From contig JAUWLR010000013.1 of assembly GCA_030613615.1 (NCBI GenBank), positions 1 through 34,458 on the forward strand: a DNA stretch of 34,458 nt. Reading direction: 5' to 3'. This DNA comes from Candidatus Eiseniibacteriota bacterium. Lineage in GTDB: Bacteria > Joyebacterota > Joyebacteria > Joyebacterales > Joyebacteraceae. Shown one piece after another: positions 24,218 to 32,163 of the stretch. Position 1 is the first letter of the stretch. Each line of letters opens with the position of its first letter. The notes beneath the pieces are model-generated. The model was not told the origin of the DNA. It did no database searches and saw only the letters and a program-made list of their open reading frames with translations. Both the position numbers and the translations under genes were made by a program.

Positions 24218-25945
24218 CTAGTCTTGCAGAGCCGCGTCTGACGAAAGCGCCTTGTCGAACACGCGGATGTCGTAGCCCTCGAGATCGATGTCCGCGCTCA
24301 CGATATACTTCTCGATGCCGGCCAGGATACTCTCCATGGTCTCGAGGTAGAGGCGCGTCTCGGTGACCCTTTTCGAGCCCCTGTAGTGCCGCGCCATTTC
24401 CTTGAATCGCTCGGAGTCGCCGCGCGCCCGGTCGATTCTGTCGGACCTGTATCCCTCGGCCTCAAGCATCAGGCGCCCGGCGTCACCGCGCGCCTTCGGA
24501 ATGGTCTCGTCCATGTAGCCGAGCGCCTCATTCATGATCCGGCTCTTGTCCTCTCTGGCGCTGGCGACGTCTCTGAATGCCGGAACCACCTCGAGGGGCG
24601 GGTGCACGTCCTGAAGTCTGACGCCCGTGATCTCCACGCCCGCCTCGACCGCGTCAAGAAGCCCCTGTGTCACAGTGAGGATCAGCTCCTCGAAAACGTC
24701 CCGTTGCACGGTGATTACGTCTTCGAGGGCAAGCCGGCCCGCGATATTCGTCATCACGGACTCGCCCACAGATCTGATGAGGTCCTCCGCTCTCGCGACC
24801 TTGAAGAGGTACGCCTTGGGATCGCTCACGCGATAAAAGAAGACGACGTTCATGTCCACGACGTTCTCGTCGCCCGTCAGTCTCAGCGCTTCCTCCGGGA
24901 GCTTCTCGTAGGTCCCGGCGGCGTGACGGCTTTCCCATAGCGTCGCGTAGAACTCGGCGGCGACCGCGTTGATCGAGCGCGCCACTTCGCGCGTTCGGAA
25001 GCCTATCTCCAGACGTCTCACCTTCGGTACTTCCACGCGCACGACTCTGTCCATCGGCCACGGCGCCTTGAGGTGTACGCCCGGCGTCATGATCTCCTCC
25101 AGCGCCCTGCCCCATCTCGTGACGACGCCCACACGACCCGGGCCAACGAACGACACGCTCGTGAGCGCCCACACAACAAGCAGAAGAACGGCCACGGACC
25201 ACGCGCACCGCCGCCGCCACTCGGGGCGCCCGATCATGCTCCGCGCGCGCACAAAGAACGCGCGAACACCCAGTCGGTCCAACGCGGTCCCAAGCACCAG
25301 AGCAGGGCGTGTCTGCATGATCTCCGAGAGTGACTCCGCCTGTGTCGTCGTGCCCTTGCGGAGCCCTCGCATCGCCGCTGCCCCGATGACGATGGCCGAC
25401 TCCAGTACGAAGAGAGCAACAACGACGGCCGCGATACGGTCGAGTTCGATGCCGATCGCGTGGCCCATGAGACCCACAACGACGGCGGCGGTTGTCAGGG
25501 TGTCCATGCGGGAGTGATATCCGTCGGCGACCAGGCTGAGGCTGCCCGTCTCGCGTCCGACGTGCAGTTTGTACTGAGCGGCGTAGTACGAAACAAGCGC
25601 GGCGACGAGACTGCCGCCTATCGCCAGCGGGAGATTCGTGATGGGTGCGCCGCCGACAACAGAGACCTTGCGAAAGATACCGACCGCGGCCCAGAGGATC
25701 AGGCCGCTGATAATGAGACCGACGATGTTCTCGACGACGGCCAGATTGACCCGGCCCTCCCGGCGCGAGATGCGCGCTCCGGTCCACACCAGAGCTGAGG
25801 CCACGACATCGGACCCCGAGTGCCAGGCGTCTGCGACAAGCGCCAGACTTCCGGACAGCACCGCGAGAAACAGTTTGAGGAAGACGAGCCCGATGTTAAT
25901 CAGGACCGAGACCAGCGCCGTGCGCTCGACTCGACTCACGCTCAC
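24218..25945 (-). CDS. Fusion of a cation diffusion facilitator to an HflK-like SPFH domain
   Basis: The product has 575 residues. Residues about 8-200 are a six-helix CDF transporter with both metal-site motifs, DAWHSGSD (39-46) and DGYHSRMD (141-148), the HxxxD pairs that bind Zn/Fe/Mn in this family. The usual cytoplasmic CDF C-terminal domain is missing. A linker of about 45 residues is followed by a seventh helix (CAWSVAVLLLVVWALTSVSF) and an HflK-like SPFH domain (VGPGRVGVVTRWGR, FRDVASAREDKSRIMNEALG, AEGYRSDRIDRARGDSERF). Six helices return the chain to the cytoplasm and the seventh places the SPFH domain outside, as in HflK, so the fusion is topologically sound. GTG 25945 has AGGAGG five bases upstream. 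The frame is unbroken across the junction. It starts 36 bases after gyrA. Confidence 0.88.
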   Translation of the reverse strand: MSVSRVERTALVSVLINIGLVFLKLFLAVLSGSLALVADAWHSGSDVVASALVWTGARISRREGRVNLAVVENIVGLIISGLILWAAVGIFRKVSVVGGAPITNLPLAIGGSLVAALVSYYAAQYKLHVGRETGSLSLVADGYHSRMDTLTTAAVVVGLMGHAIGIELDRIAAVVVALFVLESAIVIGAAAMRGLRKGTTTQAESLSEIMQTRPALVLGTALDRLGVRAFFVRARSMIGRPEWRRRCAWSVAVLLLVVWALTSVSFVGPGRVGVVTRWGRALEEIMTPGVHLKAPWPMDRVVRVEVPKVRRLEIGFRTREVARSINAVAAEFYATLWESRHAAGTYEKLPEEALRLTGDENVVDMNVVFFYRVSDPKAYLFKVARAEDLIRSVGESVMTNIAGRLALEDVITVQRDVFEELILTVTQGLLDAVEAGVEITGVRLQDVHPPLEVVPAFRDVASAREDKSRIMNEALGYMDETIPKARGDAGRLMLEAEGYRSDRIDRARGDSERFKEMARHYRGSKRVTETRLYLETMESILAGIEKYIVSADIDLEGYDIRVFDKALSSDAALQD

Positions 25946-25981
25946 GTTCACCTCCTGATGGGGCACCGCGCCCCGGCCAAG

Positions 25982-28408
25982 CTACTCCTCGCTCGCCACA
26001 CAGGCGACGTCGACCACCCTGTCGCCCTTGCCGAGCTTGATGATCCTGACGCCCTGAGTGTTGCGCCCGATGCGTGCTATGCCCTTGACGGGAAGGCGGA
26101 TCATGACTCCCTTCGCGGTCATTATCATGACCTCATCCGGCTCGTTGACGATCTTGACGGCGACGACCTTCCCGTTCCTCTTGTTCGCCTTTATCGAGAT
26201 GACGCCCTTGCCGCCGCGCCTGATGATGCGGTAGTCGGAAATGCTGGTCCGCTTGCCATACCCGTTCTCGGTCACAGACAGAACGGTCCCCTGCTCACCG
26301 ACGGCGACCACCATGCCGACGACTTCGTCGCCCTTCTCTAGGAGCGTGCCGCGCACGCCGCGTGCCGTCCGCCCCATTTCGCGCACATCGCTCTCGCGGA
26401 AGCGAATCGCCTTGCCCAGCCTCTTCGCGAGAACGATGTCATGGTTGCCGTCGGTCACCGCAGCGTCGATGAGTTCGTCGCCCTTATCGATATTGATGGC
26501 GCGGATGCCCCCGCGTCTCGGGTGAGAGTAGGCCGACAACCTCGTCTTTTTGACTACGCCTTTTCTCGTCGCCATCACCACGAAGTGCTCATCGTCGAAG
26601 TCGCGGGCCGTGATGAACGTCGCTACGGAGTCATCCTTGTTCACCTGCAGCAGGTTGACGATCGCCTTCCCCTTGGCCGCTCGACCGGCCTGCGGAATCT
26701 CGTGCACCCTGAGCCAATGGCAATGGCCCCTCGGCGTAAAGAAGAGGATGTAGTCGTGAGTCGAGGCGATCAGCATGTGCTCGACGAAGTCGTCCTCTTT
26801 GGTGCCCATGCCGGTGATACCCTTGCCGCCGCGCCGTTGCCTGCGGTAGGTCCCGACCGGAAGCCGTTTGATGTAGCCGGTGTGTGAGATTGAGATCGCC
26901 ATGTCCTCCTCGGCGATCAGATCCTCGATCGCGAAGTCGGTCGTCGCCTCGACGATCTCTGTGCGCCTCTCGTTGCCGTACGCCTCGGCCGCGGTCGTGA
27001 TGTCTTCCTTTATGATGGCAAGCACCTTCGCCCTGCTCTCGAGAATACCCTTGAGCGTGGCGATGAGCTTGATGATCTCCTTGTACTCGTCCTCGATCTT
27101 CTTCCGCTGGAGCCCCGTCAGGCGCTGAAGTCTCATGTCGAGAATCGCCTGGGCCTGTATCTCCGAGAACTTGAATGTCTTCATCAGCTGCGCGCGTGCG
27201 TGCTCGACGTCCTTCGACTTCTTGATGATCTGAACAATCTCGTCAATATGGTCGAGCGCCTTCTTAAGTCCCTCGAGGATGTGCGCCCGCGCCTCCGCCT
27301 TGGCCAGCTCGAACCTGGTCCGCCTGACGATGACTTCCTCGCGGTGGGCAACGTAGTGGCTCAACATCTCCTTCAGCGTCATCACCTTCGGAATGTTGTC
27401 GGTGAGCGCCAGGAGGATCGTCCCGAACGTCGTCTGCATCTGCGTGCTCTTGTAGAGCTGGTTCAGAACAACGTTCGCCTGCGCATCGCGCTTCATGTCG
27501 ATCACGACCCTGATACCGTCGCGGTCGGACTCATCGCGGATGTCGCGTATCCCCGTGATCTTGCCCTCGCGGACGAGATTGGCGATGGCCTCGATAAGAC
27601 TGGACTTGTTCACCATGAACGGGATCTCGGTGATGATCACGCTCTCCGCGCCGTTCTGGTGGACCTCAATGTTGGCGCGCGCGCGCACGACGATGCGCCC
27701 GCGACCCGTCAGATACGCGTCCCGCACACCGGCTCGGCCGAAGATGATACCCCCCGTCGGGAAGTCCGGCCCGTGTACCATGCCGAGGAGTTTCTCGTCG
27801 GGGATGTCCGGGTCGTCGATAATCGCAATGATGGCCTCGGTGAGCTCCTCGAGGTTGTGGGGCGGAATGTTTGTCGCCATCCCGACCGCGATACCGGAAG
27901 CGCCGTTCATGAGGAGGTTCGGGAGCTTGGCGGGCAGCACCAGCGGCTCTTTGCGCGTGCCGTCGTAGTTCGGCACGAAGTCGACCGTCTCCTTCTTCAG
28001 GTCCTCGAGCAGGTCCTCCGCGATACGCGTCATGCGCGCTTCGGTGTATCGCTCGGCTGCCGCTCTGTCCCCGTCGATCGACCCGAAGTTGCCCTGCCCG
28101 TTCACCAGCGGGTGTCTCAGTGAGAAGTCCTGCGCCATGCGGACCATCGCGTCGTAGATGGCGACCGTCCCGTGCGGATGGTAGTTGCCGTTGACGTCGC
28201 CGCAAATCTTCGCTGACTTCCTGTAGGGCTTGTTGTGCGCCAACCCTAAGTCGTCCATCGCGACAAGGATGCGCCGTTGCACCGGCTTCAGGCCATCCCT
28301 GACGTCCGGCAGCGCCCTCGACACGATCACGCTCATCGCGTAATCGATGTAGGACTTCTTCATCTCGTCTTCGATGACTACGGGAACGATTCTCTCGGTC
28401 GTTGGCAT
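25982..28408 (-). CDS. gyrA: DNA gyrase subunit A
   Basis: This 808-residue protein breaks and rejoins DNA during negative supercoiling. Catalytic Tyr121 sits in AAAERYTEAR. The GyrA box QRRGGKG (524-530), which separates gyrase from topoisomerase IV, is present and is followed by the C-terminal beta-pinwheel repeats. The quinolone-contact region reads HPHGTVAIYD (77-86) where E. coli has HPHGDSAVYD, so the positions of Asp82 and Ser83 are Thr and Val. ATG 28408 lies 16 bases after the gyrB stop. Its length is typical of the family, and there is no C-terminal acidic tail beyond VASEE. Confidence 0.97.
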   Translation of the reverse strand: MPTTERIVPVVIEDEMKKSYIDYAMSVIVSRALPDVRDGLKPVQRRILVAMDDLGLAHNKPYRKSAKICGDVNGNYHPHGTVAIYDAMVRMAQDFSLRHPLVNGQGNFGSIDGDRAAAERYTEARMTRIAEDLLEDLKKETVDFVPNYDGTRKEPLVLPAKLPNLLMNGASGIAVGMATNIPPHNLEELTEAIIAIIDDPDIPDEKLLGMVHGPDFPTGGIIFGRAGVRDAYLTGRGRIVVRARANIEVHQNGAESVIITEIPFMVNKSSLIEAIANLVREGKITGIRDIRDESDRDGIRVVIDMKRDAQANVVLNQLYKSTQMQTTFGTILLALTDNIPKVMTLKEMLSHYVAHREEVIVRRTRFELAKAEARAHILEGLKKALDHIDEIVQIIKKSKDVEHARAQLMKTFKFSEIQAQAILDMRLQRLTGLQRKKIEDEYKEIIKLIATLKGILESRAKVLAIIKEDITTAAEAYGNERRTEIVEATTDFAIEDLIAEEDMAISISHTGYIKRLPVGTYRRQRRGGKGITGMGTKEDDFVEHMLIASTHDYILFFTPRGHCHWLRVHEIPQAGRAAKGKAIVNLLQVNKDDSVATFITARDFDDEHFVVMATRKGVVKKTRLSAYSHPRRGGIRAINIDKGDELIDAAVTDGNHDIVLAKRLGKAIRFRESDVREMGRTARGVRGTLLEKGDEVVGMVVAVGEQGTVLSVTENGYGKRTSISDYRIIRRGGKGVISIKANKRNGKVVAVKIVNEPDEVMIMTAKGVMIRLPVKGIARIGRNTQGVRIIKLGKGDRVVDVACVASEE

Positions 28409-28424
28409 CGCGTCCTCGTGAAGT

Positions 28425-30728
28425 CTAGATGTCCAGGTTGCGCACCTGCTTGGCGTGCGTCTCTATGAACTTCCTCCTGGGCTCGACCGCGTCTCCCATC
28501 AGGATGTTGAAGATGTGGTCCGCCTCCGCGCCACTTTCTATCGTTACTTCGAGCATCACGCGGCGCTCGGGGTCCATCGTCGTGGCCCAGAGTTGGTCGG
28601 GGTTCATCTCGCCCAGTCCCTTGAACCGCTGGATGTGGGCCCCCTCCGCGCCGAGCCTCTTCAAGACCTTACTCTTCTCCTTCTCGTCGTACGCGTAGAA
28701 CTCGTCCTTGCCCTTCTTGATCTTGTAGAGGGGCGGCTGGGCTATGAAGAGGTGGCCGTTCTCGATGAGCGCGGGCATGTACCTGTAGAAGAACGTCAGA
28801 AGGAGTGTCCGGATGTGGGCGCCGTCCACGTCCGCGTCGGTCATGATGATGGTCTTCCCGTAGCGGAGCTTTTCGAGGGAGAACCCGCTGTCATCCTCGC
28901 CGTTGTCGTCGTCTCCGCCCGCCCCGCTCACTCCGGCACCCAGCGCCGTGATGATCATGCCTATCTGCTCGTTGTGGAAGACCTTGTCCACCCTGGCTTT
29001 GAATACGTTCAGGATCTTCCCGCGCAATGGGAGGATCGCCTGGTAGCGTCTGTCGCGCCCCATCTTCGCCGACCCTCCGGCCGAGTCACCCTCAACCAGG
29101 TAGAGCTCGCAGAGCTCCGGGTCGGTGATCGAGCAGTCCGCCAGCTTCCCGGGCAGAGAGCTCCCCTCCAGCACCGACTTCCGCCGGGAGAGGTCGCGCG
29201 CCTTCCTCGCGGCCATGCGCGCCTGCGACGACGCCACGGCCTTCGAGACTATCTTCCTGGCGACCGAGGGCGTCTCCTCGAAGAACTCCTGGAGCCCCTC
29301 CCCCGCGATAGACGCGACCAGCCCCTTTATCTCACTGTTGCCCAGCTTCGTTTTCGTCTGCCCCTCGAACTGCGGCTCTTTCACCTTGACACTGACGATC
29401 GCCGCAAGTCCTTCGAGGCAGTCGTCGCCGGACACAGGTTTCCCGTTCTTCCCGAACAGGTTGTTCTTCTCGCCGTAGCTGTTTATGGTCCGCGTCAGTG
29501 CCTGTTTGAAGCCCGTCAGGTGAGTGCCGCCCTCGATCGTGTTGATGTTGTTCGCGTAGGAGTGAATGCTCGGGCGGTACGAGTCGTTGTATTGAAGCGC
29601 GATCTCAACCGCCGTGTCGTCTCTCTCTCGCTCGAAGTGTACGATCTTCTTGTGCAGAGCGGTGCTGTTCTCGTTCATGAACTTCACGAAATCGCGTAGC
29701 CCACCTTTGTACTGGAACTCGCTCTCCTCGCCTGTCCGGTCGTCCGACACGACGATCGTGAGCCCCGCATTCAGAAACGCGAGTTCGCGGCAGCGCGCCG
29801 CCACTACCTCGAAATCGAATTCCGTCTCTTCGAACACCTCGGGATCTGGCAGGAACGTGGTCTTGTTCCCGCTCTTCTTCCGCTTCCCTTTCGGCTTGAC
29901 CTTCGCCTCCGGTACACCCCGGGTGTAACTCTGCGTGTAGATGATGCCGTCCCGCGCGACCTCGACCGTGCACCACTCGGAGAGCGCATTTACGACCGAC
30001 ACACCGACGCCGTGCAGCCCACCGGACACTTTGTAGCTGGATTTGTCGAACTTCCCGCCGGCGTGCAGTACGGTCATCACGACCTCGAGCGCCGACTTCT
30101 TCTCTGTCGCGTGCCGGTCCACGGGGATGCCGCGCCCGTTGTCCTCGATCGTCGCGCTGCCATCGTTGTGGAGGATCACGCTGATCTTGTCGCAGAAGCC
30201 GGCCATCGCCTCGTCGATGGAGTTGTCGACGACCTCGGATACCAGATGATGGAGACCGCGCCTGCCGGTGTCGCCGATGTACATGGCGGGGCGCTTCCGC
30301 ACGGCCTCGAGGCCCTTCAGGACCTGGATGTGGTTCGCGTCGTAGGATTTGTCGTTCTTGGCCTCAAGGGGGAACTCGTCGACGACGACGTGATCGATCG
30401 ACTTCGCCGCTTTCTGCTTCGTTGGTTTGGATACGCTCTTCGCTGTGGGTTTCGCCTTCGTGGTCTTGCGCGCGGCTTTCTTCGGCGCCGCCTTCTTTGG
30501 GCTCGCCACTTTCTTCTTTGCCGCACCCGCGGCCTTCTTCACCGACCCACCGGCTTTCATCGGTTTCGCCTTCGCGGTCTTCGCCACGGCTTTCTTCGGC
30601 GCCGCCTTCTTCAAGCTCGCCGCCTTCTTCGAGCTCGCCGCCTTCTTCGTCGGCTTGACCTTCCCGGTGTCCTTCTTCTTAGACTTCGCCATCGCTTTCT
30701 TCTTTGCTGTTGCGACCGGAGGCGCCAT
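28425..30728 (-). CDS. gyrB: DNA gyrase subunit B with a lysine/alanine-rich N-terminal extension
   Basis: The product has 767 residues. The ATPase and TOPRIM parts are complete: EDNGRGIPVD, GGLHGVGVSVVNALS, EGDSAGGSA, PLRGKILNV, MTDADVDGAHIRTLLLTFFY and QRFKGLGEM. Before the normal start (SYDANHIQVLKGLEAVRKRP) there are about 127 extra residues, mostly Lys, Ala, Pro, Ser and Thr, with repeated KKAAPKKA blocks as in histone H1 tails and bacterial H1-like proteins. A short acidic insert (GGDDDNGEDDSG) lies before the TOPRIM Asp motif. ATG 30728 has GGGAG nine bases upstream and overlaps dciA by 50 bases; ATG 30692 (14-base overlap) would remove only 12 residues. The core is certain; the tail is real coding sequence but of unknown role. 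Confidence 0.95.
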   Translation of the reverse strand: MAPPVATAKKKAMAKSKKKDTGKVKPTKKAASSKKAASLKKAAPKKAVAKTAKAKPMKAGGSVKKAAGAAKKKVASPKKAAPKKAARKTTKAKPTAKSVSKPTKQKAAKSIDHVVVDEFPLEAKNDKSYDANHIQVLKGLEAVRKRPAMYIGDTGRRGLHHLVSEVVDNSIDEAMAGFCDKISVILHNDGSATIEDNGRGIPVDRHATEKKSALEVVMTVLHAGGKFDKSSYKVSGGLHGVGVSVVNALSEWCTVEVARDGIIYTQSYTRGVPEAKVKPKGKRKKSGNKTTFLPDPEVFEETEFDFEVVAARCRELAFLNAGLTIVVSDDRTGEESEFQYKGGLRDFVKFMNENSTALHKKIVHFERERDDTAVEIALQYNDSYRPSIHSYANNINTIEGGTHLTGFKQALTRTINSYGEKNNLFGKNGKPVSGDDCLEGLAAIVSVKVKEPQFEGQTKTKLGNSEIKGLVASIAGEGLQEFFEETPSVARKIVSKAVASSQARMAARKARDLSRRKSVLEGSSLPGKLADCSITDPELCELYLVEGDSAGGSAKMGRDRRYQAILPLRGKILNVFKARVDKVFHNEQIGMIITALGAGVSGAGGDDDNGEDDSGFSLEKLRYGKTIIMTDADVDGAHIRTLLLTFFYRYMPALIENGHLFIAQPPLYKIKKGKDEFYAYDEKEKSKVLKRLGAEGAHIQRFKGLGEMNPDQLWATTMDPERRVMLEVTIESGAEADHIFNILMGDAVEPRRKFIETHAKQVRNLDI
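30451..30612 (-). repeat. Internal 114-bp period repeat in the gyrB extension
   Basis: Positions 30451-30498 and 30565-30612 match at 42 of 48 bases, offset by 114 bases (38 codons). They encode LKKAAPKKAVAKTAKAKP and PKKAAPKKAARKTTKAKP. Shorter 18-base units (KKAASS, KKAASL) sit in 30601-30655. The tail appears to have grown by tandem duplication. Confidence 0.75.
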
Positions 30729-31029
30729 ATGGTCTCGCTCCCCCAAGCACGAAGTGGATGTTGTCTATCGCCTTGCGACCGATTCGGTCGTTGATCTGGC
30801 GGAGTATGTTACGCTTCATCAGTGTCAGTTCCTGGGACCACACGGGGCTGTCAACCTCGACGAACAGCCTTCCGTTGTCCACCCTCAGGGCAGTCGCGTG
30901 CTCGGCAACTCTCCTGCCGACGATCTCGCTCCACTCAACGACCGCGCGCTGCTCTGAGAGCTTCTTCGAGAGGCCCAGGTCACGGACGACGTCCGCGAGT
31001 ATCTTCCCGATCGGCTCCGCCCATTTCAC
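30679..31029 (-). CDS. dciA: DciA-like DUF721 protein (replicative helicase loading)
   Basis: The product has 116 residues. The DUF721/DciA pattern is clear: IGKILADVVRDLGLSKKL at the N-terminus, VVEWSEIVGRRVAEHATALR, then LFVEVDSPVWSQELTLMKRN and ILRQINDRIG. DciA is the ancestral bacterial protein that helps load the DnaB helicase and often lies next to recF, gyrB or dnaA. The GTG start at 31029 overlaps the recF stop (GTGA), and GAGG lies about ten bases upstream. The C-terminal 20 residues (ARPYGASGRNSKEESDGEV) are probably disordered and overlap the gyrB start. Confidence 0.88.
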   Translation of the reverse strand: MKWAEPIGKILADVVRDLGLSKKLSEQRAVVEWSEIVGRRVAEHATALRVDNGRLFVEVDSPVWSQELTLMKRNILRQINDRIGRKAIDNIHFVLGGARPYGASGRNSKEESDGEV

Positions 31030-32147
31030 TGACGTTTGACCTCACCAGCTTCTACGACGAAGCTCCTGCTCCTGCGACCCGCTGCGAGTGCGGGTGCACC
31101 TTTGGTCGAGGTCATCAGGGCCTGGCCCAGATCACCCACCAGTTCTAACAGTGATGCCGCACGTTGATCGTCGAGCTCCGACATGATGTCGTCGAGAAGC
31201 ACTACCACCCCGCGACCGTCGGAATCGAGCACCGCCGCCTCACCCAGTTTCAGCGCGATGGCGGCCGTGCGGTGCTGCCCCTGCGAACCGAACGTCCTGA
31301 GCGCGCGGTCTCCCAATCTGACCTCGAGATCGTCGCGGTGCGGTCCTACAAGAGTGAAGCCGCGGCGCCGTTCGTCCGCCGCCACGCGCTCCAATGAGTC
31401 TCTGAACGACGATCTGACCTCGTTTTCGGTCCGCGGGTCGTCCCCGCTCCCGGTGACACCCGTTGTCGTACTTCTGTATCTCAGTCCGAGCGCATCCGAG
31501 CCGGAGATGTTCTCATGGAAGCCTGCGACGGCCTCGGCGAGCCGGGGCAGCAGGCGCATCCTGCCGACCGTGACCCTGCTCCCGTAGTCCAGCAGCCGCT
31601 CCGACCAGACGTCCACGAGCGCCTCGGACTCTTCGTCGGGGGTCCAGGAAAGAAGCGCCTCGTTCCGCTGTCTCAGCGTCCGCCGGTAGTTCGACAGCGC
31701 ATCCAGATACGAAGGGTCGAGCTGGCAGAGTGTCATATCCAGGAGCTTCCGTCGCTCCGCTGGACCACCCTTGGTCAGCCACGTGTCCTCGGGGCAGAAC
31801 CACGCGACCCGCAGAACCCCCACGAGATCGGACAGCAACGTCTGTTTCTCGCCGTCGAGCGTTACTTCTTTCTTGCCGCCTTTAGCGAACCTGAGAGTGC
31901 TCGACCTGACGGTGCCGTCCGCTACGATATCGCCGCCGACGCCGAACCCCGGACTCCCCCCCCGCACCACCTCTGCGTCGCTCGCCCCCCGGAGTGAGCG
32001 CGCGACGGCCAGATACGAAACCGCCTCGAGGATGCTCGTCTTGCCGCTGCCGTTCCCACCAGCGAAGAAGTTGAGCCCCTCCTCGAGCTCCAGCTCCAGT
32101 CGTTCGTAGTTCCGGAAGTCAGTGAGCCTGAGCGCTCTGATCCACAC
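31026..32147 (-). CDS. recF: RecF, DNA gap-repair ATPase
   Basis: This 373-residue SMC-like ATPase loads RecA at gaps through RecOR. Walker A is GGNGSGKTS (30-38); the N-terminus MWIRALRLTDFRNYERLELE is the standard RecF opening. The signature and Walker B region are present near the C-terminus (RTFGSQGQHRTAAIALKLGE and VVLLDDIMSELD). The GTG start at 32147 has GAGGAG eight bases upstream and lies 16 bases after the dnaN stop. Normal length, and the expected dnaN-recF-gyrB context. Confidence 0.96.
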   Translation of the reverse strand: MWIRALRLTDFRNYERLELELEEGLNFFAGGNGSGKTSILEAVSYLAVARSLRGASDAEVVRGGSPGFGVGGDIVADGTVRSSTLRFAKGGKKEVTLDGEKQTLLSDLVGVLRVAWFCPEDTWLTKGGPAERRKLLDMTLCQLDPSYLDALSNYRRTLRQRNEALLSWTPDEESEALVDVWSERLLDYGSRVTVGRMRLLPRLAEAVAGFHENISGSDALGLRYRSTTTGVTGSGDDPRTENEVRSSFRDSLERVAADERRRGFTLVGPHRDDLEVRLGDRALRTFGSQGQHRTAAIALKLGEAAVLDSDGRGVVVLLDDIMSELDDQRAASLLELVGDLGQALMTSTKGAPALAAGRRSRSFVVEAGEVKRQ

Positions 32148-32163
32148 CCGCGCACTCCTCGCG

